Source: Actinoallomurus sp963850195
GTDB lineage: Bacteria; Actinomycetota; Actinomycetes; Streptosporangiales; Streptosporangiaceae
Length of the DNA: 64,000 bases
Reading direction: 5' to 3'
NCBI GenBank assembly: GCA_963850195.1
Contig: CAWKKD010000004.1
Location: forward strand, 248,001-312,000
In this document: one piece after another, positions 1 to 9,022 of the stretch
Numbering within the stretch: position 1 is the first letter of the stretch
Layout of the letters: every line of letters begins with the position of its first letter
Notes under the pieces: generated by a model
Told to the model about the DNA's origin: nothing
Databases searched by the model: none
What the model saw: only the letters and a program-made list of their open reading frames with translations
Position numbers and translations under genes: made by a program

Positions 1-82
1 TGTCGTGGTGCCGGCGTACGGTGCCGACCGGAGAGGGTCTTGTCCAGGGTTGATGCCTTGACTCGTATATAGCCATCTGGGT

Positions 83-409
83 ATGTTCGGCGATGTGGCA
101 ACGACCTTCGACGTGCTCGCGGAGCCGACGCGGCGGCGCATCCTGGACCTCCTGCTGGAGCGTCCCCGTCTCGTCGGGGAGCTGACCGAACACCTCGGGC
201 TGACCCAGCCCGGCACCTCCAAGCACCTGCGCGTCCTGCGCGACGCCGGCCTGGTCCGGGTCCGCGCGGAGGCCCAGCGGCGCTGGTACGAACTGCGGCC
301 CGAGCCGCTGACCGAGATCGACACCTGGCTGGCGCCCTACCGGCGCCTGTGGAACGACTCCCTGGACGCCCTCGAGCGTCACCTGGACACGATGGAGGAC
401 GACGCGTGA
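83..409 (+). CDS. ArsR-family transcriptional regulator
   Basis: A 108-residue winged-helix repressor of the ArsR/SmtB type. The helix-turn-helix lies at about residues 28-60, and the recognition helix around TQPGTSKHLRVLRDAG is typical. I see no cysteine pair of the metal-sensing kind, so it probably belongs to the metal-independent ArsR group that travels with SRPBCC proteins. The next gene starts with the GTG that overlaps its stop codon (GTGA), so the two are translationally coupled and probably work together. The family repressor function is well established. The ligand is unknown. Confidence 0.93.
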   Translation: MFGDVATTFDVLAEPTRRRILDLLLERPRLVGELTEHLGLTQPGTSKHLRVLRDAGLVRVRAEAQRRWYELRPEPLTEIDTWLAPYRRLWNDSLDALERHLDTMEDDA

Positions 410-1296
410 ACCCTGCCCTGCACACCGACGGCGACCGCAGCGTCCTGCGGTTCGAACGCTACCTGTCCCACCCGGTCGGCAAGGTCTGGCAGGCCGTCAC
501 CGACCCCGCCCACCTGTCCCACTGGTTCCCCGCCAACATGGAGATCGCGGACCTGCGTCCCGGCGGACCGATCCGGTTCGTCTTCCCCGGCGGCGAGCTC
601 GACGGCTCCGACGGAGTGATCACCGAGCTGGACCCGCCGCACGTCTTCGCCTTCACCTGGAACGGCGACCCGCTGCGCATCGAGCTGATCCCCGAAGCCG
701 GTGGCTGCCGCCTGGTCTTCACCCACGGCTTCGGCGACCGGCCCATGGCCGGCAGCTTCGCCGCGGGCTGGCACACCTGCCTGGACGCGCTGGAGGCCGC
801 CCTGGCCGGCGGGCCCGCGCCGGAGCAGGCCCCGGGCCGGTACCCGGCGCGGCACGACACCTACCTCGACGCGTTCGCGCTCGGCGAGGGCGTCGTCGAG
901 GACGGGACGGTCCGCTTCGAACGGCTCCTGCCGCACCCGGTGGAGACCGTGTGGGCCGAGCTCACCGAGTCCGCCGAACCCCAGGTCGGCGCCGCGCCGC
1001 CGCAGCGCACCACCAACGCCTGCGTCACGGCCGGTCCGGTCACCGACGCCGGCTCGCGCAGGCACCTGGAGTACCGCGACGGATCCGCGGGCCGGGTGCG
1101 CTGGGAGCTGACCGGCGGGCACCCCGCCGGCACCCGCGTCGTACTCACCCACACCGGCGCGGACGACCAGGTGGCCTCACTCGCGGCCTGGCACACCCAC
1201 CTGGAGGTCTTCGCCGACCACCTGCGCGGCGACACCGCGCCCTGGCCGCAGGACCGCGACGAGGAGCTGCGCAAGCACTACGCCGAGGCCAGGTAG
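406..1296 (+). CDS. Tandem SRPBCC (AHSA1-like) domain protein
   Basis: A 296-residue protein with two consecutive AHSA1/START-like SRPBCC domains, at about residues 10-135 and 165-295. Each begins with the family pattern of a strand followed by HPVxxVW (HPVGKVW in the first, HPVETVW in the second). SRPBCC folds form a deep hydrophobic cavity, but the ligand here is unknown. I chose the GTG at 406 because it overlaps the ArsR stop; the open frame itself extends further upstream to 349. ArsR-SRPBCC pairs are a common actinobacterial arrangement. The 3' end overlaps the convergent gene by 19 bp. The second domain may be an internal duplication that has diverged. Confidence 0.88.
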   Translation: MNPALHTDGDRSVLRFERYLSHPVGKVWQAVTDPAHLSHWFPANMEIADLRPGGPIRFVFPGGELDGSDGVITELDPPHVFAFTWNGDPLRIELIPEAGGCRLVFTHGFGDRPMAGSFAAGWHTCLDALEAALAGGPAPEQAPGRYPARHDTYLDAFALGEGVVEDGTVRFERLLPHPVETVWAELTESAEPQVGAAPPQRTTNACVTAGPVTDAGSRRHLEYRDGSAGRVRWELTGGHPAGTRVVLTHTGADDQVASLAAWHTHLEVFADHLRGDTAPWPQDRDEELRKHYAEAR

Positions 1297-1916
1297 ACCA
1301 GGTCGGGTTCGCCGCGGGCGACCTGCACCGGCAGCGCGACCACGTCGCCGAACCGCTCGCGCAGGCGCGCCTCGAAGGCCGGCGCGGCGCCGGCGCTCCA
1401 GACCGCGAGCGCGCCGCCCGGTCGCAGCCGGGCCGCCATCAGCTCCAGGCCGGCCGGGCCGTACAGGGCGGAGTTGCCCTCGGTGACGGTCCACTCGGGG
1501 CCGTTGTCGATGTCGAGGCACAGCGCGTCGTATCGGTCGGCCGTGGTGGCGAGCCAGTCGAGCAGGTCGGCGCGCTCGACCCGTACCCGCGGGTCCTCGA
1601 GCGCGCCACCGGAGAATCCGCGCAGGTGGGAGGCGTGCCAGCCGATCACCGCGGGTTCGCGTTCGATGACCGTGACGGCGCTGGTGTGCGGGCAGCGCAG
1701 CGCCTCGGCGGCGGAGAACCCCACGCCCAGGCCGCCGATGAGAATGTGGGAGGGTCGCCGGGTCCGCTCGAGCGCCGCGCGGACAAGGAGACGCTCGGAC
1801 GCACCGGCGCGGGTGTCCATTAAGAACATGCCGTTGCTGATGATCTCGAAATGCTCGCCGTCGCCGCGCAGGACCAGCTCGCCGCCTTCGCCGACGCTCC
1901 GTTCATAGGTCTTCAC
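1278..1916 (-). CDS. Spermidine synthase-like methyltransferase-fold protein
   Basis: A 212-residue protein with a Rossmann-type fold like that of spermidine synthases and related class I methyltransferases. The glycine-rich motif ILIGGLGVGFSAAEAL lies at about residue 58, followed by an acidic strand end (VIERE) and the LCLDIDNGP motif. It is shorter than true spermidine synthases (about 280 residues) and lacks their N-terminal beta domain, so polyamine synthesis is not assured. It starts at a GTG at 1916, only 15 bp after the radical SAM gene on the same strand, which suggests one transcript. Substrate unknown. Confidence 0.8.
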   Translation of the reverse strand: MKTYERSVGEGGELVLRGDGEHFEIISNGMFLMDTRAGASERLLVRAALERTRRPSHILIGGLGVGFSAAEALRCPHTSAVTVIEREPAVIGWHASHLRGFSGGALEDPRVRVERADLLDWLATTADRYDALCLDIDNGPEWTVTEGNSALYGPAGLELMAARLRPGGALAVWSAGAAPAFEARLRERFGDVVALPVQVARGEPDLVYLASA

Positions 1917-1931
1917 ACCTGGTGAGCCTAG

Positions 1932-2933
1932 TCACAGCAGGGTGAGCTGCTCCGGCTCTCGTACGGGGGCCGGTGCGGGTGCGGCCGGGGTGCGCAGGCT
2001 CGCCCCGGAGTCGAGGCCGTGGCGTTCGGCGAGCTCGGCGACCTGCCGGCCGATGCGCCGCTGGTAGTCCTTCGGCGCGTAGGCGCCCTCGCCGTACAGG
2101 CGCTCGTACGGGCCGGTCAGCTCGGGATGGTGGGTGCGCAGCCAGTCGGCGAACCACTCACGGGCGCCCGGCCGCAGGTGCAAGACGATCGCCGAGACCG
2201 ACGTCGCACCGGCGGCGGCGATCCGGCGTACCGCGGCGTCGAGCTGGCGCGGCGTGTCGGTCAGGTAGGGCACGATCGGGCCCATCAGCACGCCACAGCC
2301 GATCCCGTGGGCGTTGAGCGTCGCGCACACCTCGAGACGCTTGTCCGGCGCGGGCGTGCCGGGCTCCATCAGCCGCCACAGCTCCCGGTCGACGAAGCCC
2401 ACCGAGACCGCCGCCGACACCCGCGTACGCTGCGCGGCCTCCTCCAGCAGCGGCAGGTCCCGCAGGATCAGCGAGCCCTTCGTCAGGATCGAGAACGGGT
2501 TCGCGGCGTCGCGCAGCGCCTCGATGATGCCGGGCATCAGCCGATAGCGGCCCTCGGCACGCTGATAGCAGTCGACGTTCGTGCCCATCGCGATCGGCTC
2601 CCCGCACCAGCGCGGAGCGGCCAGCTCCCGGCGCACGAGCTCGGGCGCGTTGACCTTCACCACGATCTGGGAGTCGAAGTCGTGCCCGGGATCGAAGTCG
2701 AGATAACGGTGCGTGTTACGCGCGAAGCAGTACACGCACGCGTGACTGCACCCCCGATAGGGATTGATCGTCCAGCCGAACGGCACCCGCGAGGCCCCGG
2801 GCACCCGGTTGATGATCGACTTCGCCTGGATCTCATGGAAGGTGATCCCGCTGAACTCCGGGGTATCGACCGTGACAGGCCGCCCGAACAGGCCCGGCTC
2901 CTGGCCGTCGAGTGACAGGGCATCCCAGCGCAT
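1932..2933 (-). CDS. Rv2578c-family radical SAM protein
   Basis: A 333-residue radical SAM enzyme. The CSHACVYC motif (C-x3-C-x2-C), which binds the 4Fe-4S cluster, lies near residue 60 after the conserved NPYRGC lead-in. Sequence features match the actinobacterial Rv2578c group of uncharacterised radical SAM proteins, related to the SplB/DNA photolyase-like clade. The ATG at 2933 is preceded by a GGTGGGGGG stretch serving as ribosome binding site. The frame stays open further upstream, but that extension is low complexity and lies antisense to a transporter remnant. It is probably cotranscribed with the spermidine-synthase-like gene. The reaction is unknown. Confidence 0.9.
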   Translation of the reverse strand: MRWDALSLDGQEPGLFGRPVTVDTPEFSGITFHEIQAKSIINRVPGASRVPFGWTINPYRGCSHACVYCFARNTHRYLDFDPGHDFDSQIVVKVNAPELVRRELAAPRWCGEPIAMGTNVDCYQRAEGRYRLMPGIIEALRDAANPFSILTKGSLILRDLPLLEEAAQRTRVSAAVSVGFVDRELWRLMEPGTPAPDKRLEVCATLNAHGIGCGVLMGPIVPYLTDTPRQLDAAVRRIAAAGATSVSAIVLHLRPGAREWFADWLRTHHPELTGPYERLYGEGAYAPKDYQRRIGRQVAELAERHGLDSGASLRTPAAPAPAPVREPEQLTLL

Positions 2934-3099
2934 CCCCCCACCATAGAACACACGTTCGATAGAGTGCGAGCGCGCCCCGGCCCCGGCCCCGGCCGCTGGC
3001 CGGGCGAAGCGGGCGGACCGCAGATCACCTCGGACAGCTATCCCGATGACGTGCCGGACGACTCGGCGAGCCACCACGGCGGGCGCGCCGACGTGGCCG

Positions 3100-3360
3100 G
3101 GCTGGGGGGCCGGCGCGGCGCTGCTCGTGCTCGGCGCGGCCGGCACCGGGATCGCGTTCGTGATGAGCCTGGGTGTGATCCGCGTCGCCGGGCCGACCGT
3201 CGCCTCCACGGTCACGTACGTGACGCCGCTGTGGTCGACGCTCCTGGGTGCGGTGCTGCTCGCCGAGCCGCTCGGCTGGAACACCGTCGCCGGCGGCCTC
3301 GTGGTGATCTTCGGGGTGGTGCTGACCCGCGCCCCGTCCGCGCGGCGCGGCGCCGCCAGG
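3100..3360 (+). pseudogene. C-terminal remnant of an EamA/DMT-family transporter
   Basis: About 87 codons encode the last membrane helices of a drug/metabolite transporter: GAALLVLGAAGTGIAF, then PTVASTVTYVTPLWSTLLG, then GGLVVIFGVVLTR. This is the typical end of the second EamA repeat. The first repeat and most of the second are missing, and upstream sequence in this frame is not transporter-like. The frame runs on into the antisense of the protease gene, so the original stop is also lost. It lies between two minus-strand genes and looks like a decayed leftover. Confidence 0.75.
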
Positions 3361-4455
3361 TCAGGACAGGCGCTCGGGCCGGGACAGGCGCTCGAGGAGA
3401 CGGGCCAGGTCGCGCGGGGTGACGATGCCGACGAGCCGCTCACCGTCGAAGACGAGAAGGCGTTCCTTGGCGAGGCGGGGCAGCAGCTCGGTCAGTGAGG
3501 ACTCCACACCGGCGCGGTGGACCTCCTCCACCAGGGTGCCGATCCGCGTACCGGCCTCCTGGGCGCGGATCCGCGCGGCCGTGACCACGCCGTGTACGAC
3601 GCCGTCGTCGACGAGCGGGTAGGCGGTGTGGCGGTGGCGGGGCAGCATCTCGCGCAGGAACTCCGCCGCGGTCATCGACCCGGGCACCGTGAAGGGGTCC
3701 GGTGTCATGATCCGGCGGATCGGGATGCCGTCCAGGCGGGCCCGCGTCCGCGCGTGGACCGCCTCCAGGCCGCCCGCGATGACCAGGAACCAGCCGATCA
3801 TGATCAGCCACAGGCCGCTCAGGGTCCACAGCGACAGGTAGAACCCGGCCACCATGGTCATCCAGCCGACGGTGCGCCCGGCGTGAGCGGCGCGCAGCGT
3901 CGCCTGCGTACGGTCGCCGGACATGCGCCACAGCACGGCGTGCACGAGCCGCCCGCCGTCCATGGGCGTCGCCGGGATCACGTTGAACAGTGTGAGCACG
4001 ATGTTGATCAGGGCCAGCCAGGCGAAACAGCCGGTGACCATTCCCGTCACCCCCGCCAGGGTCAGCAGCTCCGCGCTCCCGCCGAACACCACGGCCAGGA
4101 TCAGGCTGACCAGCGGGCCGGACCCGGCGATGCGCAGTTCGGCTCCTGGGCTCTCCGGTTCGCCGTCGAAACGCGCCACGCCGCCCAGCAGCCACAGGGT
4201 GATGCCCTCCACGGCCAGGCCGTTACGGCGCGCGACCAGGGCGTGCGCGAGTTCGTGCGCCAGCAGCGAGCCCAGGAACGCCACGGCGGTCGACACGCCG
4301 CCCAGGACGTACAGGAGCGGGTGTAGTCCCTTGTAGCTTTGGGGGAGCCGTTCCGCGGCGAGGCCGTAGGCGACCAGGGCGAAGACCACCAGGACCGTCC
4401 AGTTGACGCCGACGCGCACGCCACTGATCCGCCCTAGCCGGAAGGTGTCATTCAT
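3361..4455 (-). CDS. Site-2 protease family (M50) metalloprotease with CBS domains
   Basis: A 364-residue integral membrane zinc protease. The HELAH zinc motif is at residues 67-71 inside a transmembrane segment, and the third ligand motif, NVIPATPMDGG, is near residues 158-168. Several hydrophobic helices span roughly residues 15-225. A pair of CBS motifs follows from about residue 240 (RRIMTPDPFTV is the start of the first), as in Rip3-type actinobacterial enzymes. Such proteases cut membrane-bound regulators within the bilayer. I chose the ATG at 4455, with AAGG upstream, over the longer frame from 4524. Substrate unknown. Confidence 0.92.
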   Translation of the reverse strand: MNDTFRLGRISGVRVGVNWTVLVVFALVAYGLAAERLPQSYKGLHPLLYVLGGVSTAVAFLGSLLAHELAHALVARRNGLAVEGITLWLLGGVARFDGEPESPGAELRIAGSGPLVSLILAVVFGGSAELLTLAGVTGMVTGCFAWLALINIVLTLFNVIPATPMDGGRLVHAVLWRMSGDRTQATLRAAHAGRTVGWMTMVAGFYLSLWTLSGLWLIMIGWFLVIAGGLEAVHARTRARLDGIPIRRIMTPDPFTVPGSMTAAEFLREMLPRHRHTAYPLVDDGVVHGVVTAARIRAQEAGTRIGTLVEEVHRAGVESSLTELLPRLAKERLLVFDGERLVGIVTPRDLARLLERLSRPERLS

Positions 4456-4535
4456 ACGACGCCGCCTTGTGGGAGTGCTGTCTCCTGAACCGATACCCGG
4501 GATGTGACCCGAACTCTCCGGCACAATGCCCTCCC

Positions 4536-6095
4536 ATGGGCAGAACCCGGATGACGGTGAGCCTCACGGCCCTGACGGCCCTCGTCTGCCTGGGCGGACT
4601 CACCGGCTGTGCAGGCAAGGACGACTCTCCGTCGTCGGCTGCGGGCCCGCCCGCGGCCGAATGCGGCCAGGTCTCGGCCCACGCCGACCCGGCCCGGCAG
4701 ACCCGAGCGATGTGGATCGCCTCGGTGGGCAACGGCGACTGGCCCGCCCAGTCCGGCCTGCCGGCCGACAAGCAGAAGGCCCAGTACCGTCACCTGCTCG
4801 ACGTCGCCAAGAAGCTCAACTTCAACACCGTCTACGTGCAGATCCGGCCGACTGCCGACGCGTTCTACCCCTCGCCGTACGAGCCGTGGTCGGTCTACCT
4901 CACCGGGCACCAGGGCCGCGACCCAGGCTATGACCCGCTGAAGTTCCTCGTCGAGGAGGCGCACGCGCGCGGCCTGGACTTCCATGCCTGGTTCAACCCC
5001 TACCGGGTCAGCACGCAGGCCGACCTCGGGCACCTGGCCGCGGGCAGCCCGCCCCGCCGCCACCCAGACTGGGTACGCCGTTACGGCGGCGCCCTCTGGT
5101 ACGACCCCGGCCTGCCCGAGGTGCGCTCCCTGATCTCCCAGGTCGTCCTCGACGTCGTCCGCAAGTACGACGTCGACGGCGTGCACTTCGACGACTACTT
5201 CTACCCCTACCCGCTGCCCGGAAAGGCGTTCCCCGACGCGCCGACGTTCAAGCGGTACGGCTCGGGCTTCCACAGCGTCGGCGACTGGCGCCGCCACAAC
5301 GTCGACCAGCTCATCGAGACCCTGCACGCCCAGATCCACCAGGCCAAACCCTGGGTGAGCTTCGGCGTCAGCCCGTTCGGGGTCTGGCGCAACCGCTCCA
5401 CCGACCCCGCCGGGTCGGCCACCAGCGCCCTGCAGAGCTACGACGACATCTACGCCGACAGCCGCGCCTGGATCAAGCGCGGCTGGATCGACTACGTCGC
5501 ACCGCAGCTGTACTGGCCGATCGGCTTCAAGGCCGCCGACTACCGCACGCTCGTCGCCTGGTGGGCCAAGCAGGTCGCCGGCACCTCCGTCCAGCTCATC
5601 ACCGGGCAGGCCGCCTACCAGGTCGGCAACGGCCCGGTGTGGAAGGACTCCGCCGAGCTGTCGCGCCACCTCGCCCTCGACGCCCGCTACCGGGCGATCA
5701 CCGGCTCCGCGTTCTTCAGCGCCCGCGACCTCGCCTCCGACCGCCACGGGTTCGCCTCCCGCATCGTCAAGGACCACTACACCCGGCCGGCCATCCCGCC
5801 CGCCGGCGTACGCCCGGCCGGGAGTCCGCCGTCCGCGCCGACCCGCCTGCGCGCCAAGGACGGGCGGCTGACCTGGCGCGGCACCGGCGCCGCCGCGTAC
5901 GCGATCTACCGCGCCCCGGCCAAGGGCCCTCTGTGCATCGCCCCGGACGGCCGCCTCCTCATCAAGATCGTCACCGGCGATACGCTCGAGGCCAAGGACA
6001 CGACCGCCAAACCCGGCCACGGCTACACCTACTACGTCGCCGCCCTCGACCGGACCCACCGCGAGAGCGTCACCACTCGCGGCGCCGGCGCCTGA
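4536..6095 (+). CDS. Lipoprotein with family-10-like glycoside hydrolase (GHL10/DUF187) domain
   Basis: A 519-residue secreted lipoprotein. The N-terminus has a basic start, a hydrophobic stretch and an LTGC lipobox with the lipidated cysteine at residue 25. The central domain matches GHL10, with WFNPYR and VDGVHFDDYFYPY as hallmark TIM-barrel motifs. These are putative glycosidases, some acting near peptidoglycan, but specificity is not established. A small fibronectin-III-like segment closes the protein. It diverges from the protease gene over about 80 bp. The ATG at 4536 fits the signal peptide; the frame extends upstream without signal character. A hairpin follows at 6115. Confidence 0.9.
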   Translation: MGRTRMTVSLTALTALVCLGGLTGCAGKDDSPSSAAGPPAAECGQVSAHADPARQTRAMWIASVGNGDWPAQSGLPADKQKAQYRHLLDVAKKLNFNTVYVQIRPTADAFYPSPYEPWSVYLTGHQGRDPGYDPLKFLVEEAHARGLDFHAWFNPYRVSTQADLGHLAAGSPPRRHPDWVRRYGGALWYDPGLPEVRSLISQVVLDVVRKYDVDGVHFDDYFYPYPLPGKAFPDAPTFKRYGSGFHSVGDWRRHNVDQLIETLHAQIHQAKPWVSFGVSPFGVWRNRSTDPAGSATSALQSYDDIYADSRAWIKRGWIDYVAPQLYWPIGFKAADYRTLVAWWAKQVAGTSVQLITGQAAYQVGNGPVWKDSAELSRHLALDARYRAITGSAFFSARDLASDRHGFASRIVKDHYTRPAIPPAGVRPAGSPPSAPTRLRAKDGRLTWRGTGAAAYAIYRAPAKGPLCIAPDGRLLIKIVTGDTLEAKDTTAKPGHGYTYYVAALDRTHRESVTTRGAGA

Positions 6096-6114
6096 ACCCG
6101 CCATACGCTCTCCG

Positions 6115-6140
6115 AACTCCTCGAAGGCCCTCGAGGAGTT
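6115..6140 (+). terminator. Hairpin after the GHL10 lipoprotein gene
   Basis: A perfect 10-bp inverted repeat (AACTCCTCGA / TCGAGGAGTT) with a 6-base loop lies 20 bp after the lipoprotein stop. There is no T-run, as is usual for actinobacterial terminators. Confidence 0.6.
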
Positions 6141-6333
6141 GGACGGCTGCCTGCGCGGATCCGTGGTCATCCGGCGCCGTGCGGACGCCCCGCACCCCGG
6201 CCGGGGGACAAACCGGCCATCCGTGTCGTCGAGTATCCGCACGCATCCCTTTGTCTGCTGGGCTTCTGAAGGTTTCCCAGGCCACAGAAACGGGGGATGA
6301 TTCCTGGAAAGTGTGACCCCCTGGAGGTGCGGC

Positions 6334-6537
6334 ATGGCGCTCTCGATGGAGGAGGAGCGGATCCTCACTGAGATCGCATCTCAGCTCGGCCAGGAAGACC
6401 CGGCCCTGGCCGGCCGGCTGGCCAGCTTCGGGCGGCTGCGCAGACGCCGGCGCATCCGTTCCATCGCGGCCGTTGTGATCGCCGTTCTCGTCATCGCCTC
6501 ACTGGTGGGCGCGGCCTTCATCACGGCACCGACCTGA
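6334..6537 (+). CDS. DUF3040 small membrane protein
   Basis: A 67-residue actinobacterial protein of the DUF3040 type. It has the conserved start MALSMEEERIL, a basic stretch (GRLRRRRRIRS) and a single transmembrane helix near residues 44-62. The start is fixed by CTGGAGGTG just upstream of the ATG at 6334. Function is unknown across the family. It stands alone between two hairpins (6115 and 6558), so it is probably transcribed by itself. Confidence 0.88.
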   Translation: MALSMEEERILTEIASQLGQEDPALAGRLASFGRLRRRRRIRSIAAVVIAVLVIASLVGAAFITAPT

Positions 6538-6557
6538 CGACCCGACCAAACGCGAGC

Positions 6558-6586
6558 GCCCCCACCGGATCAGATCCGGCAGGGGC
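6558..6586 (+). terminator. Hairpin after the DUF3040 gene
   Basis: A stem formed by GCCCCCACCGGAT and ATCCGGCAGGGGC around a 3-base loop, with one small internal mismatch, starts 21 bp after the DUF3040 stop. The remaining 250 bp up to 6841 holds a second weak GC hairpin near 6733-6758 and no gene. Confidence 0.6.
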
Positions 6587-6841
6587 GTCACGCTTGGGCC
6601 GGTGTGGTGGTCGCCTCTCGGCGAAACGCACAACGCGGCTCCTGCTCCGATCGATGACCGAACGGTATTCCGCGAAGGCTATAGGTGCGGCCCGGGGACA
6701 CATGCCACACCGGCCCCATAAGCGTAGCCGGTCCCCGGGGGTGTTCTTCAACCCCGGGCCCGCGCGACGCACCCGATACGCACGGACACACCGCGTTGAC
6801 CTGGCGTCCAGGATTATGGTGTTGACTGAATCGGTCTCCCG

Positions 6842-7930
6842 TTGTCCAAGCTGGGTTCCCTCACCTTGATTTCCACGACCGCCAGGGCCAAGCCCGAGCC
6901 GACGCTTACCCGCGACCCCTACTTCGACAACGCCAAGTTCATGGCCGTCGTCCTCGTGGTGATCGGCCACGCGTGGGAGCCACTGCGCGGCGCCAACATC
7001 GGCGGACGGGCCCTCGAGGCCGGGCAGACGCTCGTGTACGGGTTCCACCTGCCGGCGTTCATCGTCATGTGCGGCTACTTCTCCCGCGGATTCACCACCG
7101 CGCGCAGCCGGACCCGCAAGCTCGTCGCCGCGATCGTCATCCCGTACGTGATCTTCAGCGTCGCGTACCCGCTGTGGGTTGAGCTGGTGTCGGGCAGGCA
7201 CGTCGGCTGGGAGCCGCTCGAGCCGTACTACCTGCTCTGGTTCCTGCCCGCCCTGCTGCTGTGGCGGCTGTCCACACCGTTCTGGCTGCAGATCCGCCAC
7301 CCGATCACCGTGGCGCTGCTCGTGTCGATGATCGCCGGGTTCGTGACGCTGCCGGGCATGCTGGACGCCGCGCAGGTGCTGTCGTTCCTGCCGTTCTTCG
7401 TCATCGGGCTGACGCTGCGCCCCGAGCACTTCGCGACGCTGCACCGGCCCGCGGCACGGGCCGGCGGCGCCGTGCTGCTCATCCTCGGAGGCGTCTCCGC
7501 GTACGCGCTCGCCCGCGACGTCGACCCCGAATGGGTGCACTGGCGGCGAAGCTTCGAACAGCTCGGCGTCGGAGCGCCCGATGGCCTGGGGTTCCGGCTC
7601 ATCGCGCTGGTCTCCGCGATGCTGCTGACCGTCGGGTTCCTGGCCGTGGTGCCGGCACGACGGACGTGGTTCACGAGGTTCGGCTCGGCCACCATGTACG
7701 TGTACCTGCTGCACGGCTTCGTGACGCTGTTCCTGTCCTACCAGGGCTGGTACTACCGGATCACCAACCTCGAGGTCGTCGTGGTGACGCTGGGCTGTGT
7801 CGCCCTTGCGATCGCGTTGTCCGGCAAGACGGCGCGCACGGTGTTCCGGTGGGTGATCGAGCCGCGCGTCGACTGGTTGTTCCGCGCGCCCCGCGTCGAG
7901 GCCCCGGCGGCCTCGCGGCCCCACACCTGA
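6842..7930 (+). CDS. Acyltransferase-3 family membrane protein
   Basis: A 362-residue polytopic membrane protein of the acyltransferase-3 superfamily, which O-acylates sugars or other cell-surface molecules. The family signature near the N-terminus is present: RDPYFDNAKF followed by VVIGHAW, with the putative catalytic histidine at residue 43. About ten hydrophobic helices follow. Only TTG codons (6842 or 6866) are available as starts, because the frame is blocked just upstream. I chose 6842. Acceptor and acyl donor cannot be read from sequence. Confidence 0.85.
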   Translation: MSKLGSLTLISTTARAKPEPTLTRDPYFDNAKFMAVVLVVIGHAWEPLRGANIGGRALEAGQTLVYGFHLPAFIVMCGYFSRGFTTARSRTRKLVAAIVIPYVIFSVAYPLWVELVSGRHVGWEPLEPYYLLWFLPALLLWRLSTPFWLQIRHPITVALLVSMIAGFVTLPGMLDAAQVLSFLPFFVIGLTLRPEHFATLHRPAARAGGAVLLILGGVSAYALARDVDPEWVHWRRSFEQLGVGAPDGLGFRLIALVSAMLLTVGFLAVVPARRTWFTRFGSATMYVYLLHGFVTLFLSYQGWYYRITNLEVVVVTLGCVALAIALSGKTARTVFRWVIEPRVDWLFRAPRVEAPAASRPHT

Positions 7931-7958
7931 CGGGCCCGCGTACGGGCCCACGGCGCGG

Positions 7959-8711
7959 TCAGCGTACGACGAGGGCCTGGCGGCTGATCGGCAGCAGCCG
8001 GGCGGCCTCGCAGATCGCCTCGAGCTCCTCGGGGCCACGGTGGACACCGCGGCGGCGGATCCAGGACAGCAGCTCGTAGGAGCGCAGCAACGTGATGCCC
8101 TCGGCGCTCACCCCGCCCCGGCGGAGCGTGCCGCCGTAGACGACGCCGATCGCCTCGACCTCGACCTCCTCGCCCATCCGCTCGGCGAGCAGTGACCCGG
8201 CCGCGTCGGACATCTCGCGCAGCGAGGCGGACAGCTTGGCGCCGGACCGCTCGTTCACGTACAGCGTGCCGCCGTACTCGGCGATCGTGGTGTCCGGGGC
8301 GACCGCGCGGTTGTCGATGAGGAACACGCCGGCGGGCCCGATGAGCAGGGTGTCGAGCTGCCCGATGCCGGGCGCCATCCGGCCGTGTACGACCTCGTAT
8401 CCGCGCCACTGCAGCAGCTTCAGGATCCGCGCCGTACGGCGCTCGCCCCGCTGTCCCTTGCGCCACACGCTCGAGGTCGCGCGCTCACGCCAGCGCACGG
8501 CGGTGTCGACGCCCGCGATCAGCAACGCGAGCAGCAGGCCCGCCCACAGTGCCACGAGCCAGGTGCCGGCCACCAGTCCGACGCCCGCGAGCACACCGCG
8601 CGTCTGCAGCCGGCGGCGGCGTCCCTGCGCCCACAACTGCTCGTGCACGGCCTGGGGGGATCCGCCCCGGAGGGCCGGGTTATCGGGCACGTAGATCGAC
8701 TTACCGATCAT
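7959..8711 (-). CDS. NERD-domain membrane protein
   Basis: A 250-residue protein with one hydrophobic segment at about residues 39-69, followed by a nuclease-related (NERD) domain from about residue 88. The typical core is visible: RGERRTARIL, then IGQLDTLLIGPAGVFLIDNR. NERD domains resemble endonuclease-like folds, but enzymatic activity is mostly unproven. The ATG at 8711 has GGAAAGG upstream. It is convergent with the acyltransferase gene across 28 bp. Role unknown; DNA processing is the usual speculation. Confidence 0.85.
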   Translation of the reverse strand: MIGKSIYVPDNPALRGGSPQAVHEQLWAQGRRRRLQTRGVLAGVGLVAGTWLVALWAGLLLALLIAGVDTAVRWRERATSSVWRKGQRGERRTARILKLLQWRGYEVVHGRMAPGIGQLDTLLIGPAGVFLIDNRAVAPDTTIAEYGGTLYVNERSGAKLSASLREMSDAAGSLLAERMGEEVEVEAIGVVYGGTLRRGGVSAEGITLLRSYELLSWIRRRGVHRGPEELEAICEAARLLPISRQALVVR

Positions 8712-9022
8712 TGCGAAACCTTTCCGTGATATCGATCCCATTGTTACTTGGTTCACGGCGAGGTGCACTAGTTGGTGAGCCAGTTAGCCCGTAAAAGTGA
8801 TGTTCGATCCATGTCGCCGAAAGTGTTGGTAAAACTTTCACTGCAAGCCATGGAATTGTCGGAGTGGCGGCCTGGCGTACGCTCCGAACAGCGGCGATGT
8901 GGGGTTATTCGAATTTCGCTCGACGCTCGGTCGCGGCGTTATCCGACCGTCATACCGGTACATCGGCGGATATTCGAGTGGCGCGATGTGACATCGACCA
9001 CGGAATCGTCGGGCCGGTTCTT
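8712..9022. other. Intergenic region with no supported gene
   Basis: About 310 bp between the NERD gene and the hydrolase gene. It is visibly richer in A and T than the surrounding genes and probably carries the NERD promoter. Open frames here are shadows without family motifs. I found no convincing RNA gene or repeat. Confidence 0.5.

Noticed and set aside
2934..3443. 170-codon N-terminal extension of the radical SAM frame
   Set aside because: It is antisense to a transporter remnant and the protease region, is low complexity, and the ATG at 2933 has a ribosome site.
4452..6368. Minus-strand open frame of about 640 codons
   Set aside because: It is antisense to the GHL10 lipoprotein, which has a lipobox and catalytic-domain motifs.
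6796..6820. TTGACC and TATGGT as a promoter for the acyltransferase gene
   Set aside because: The spacer is only 13 bp, far from the required 16-18 bp.
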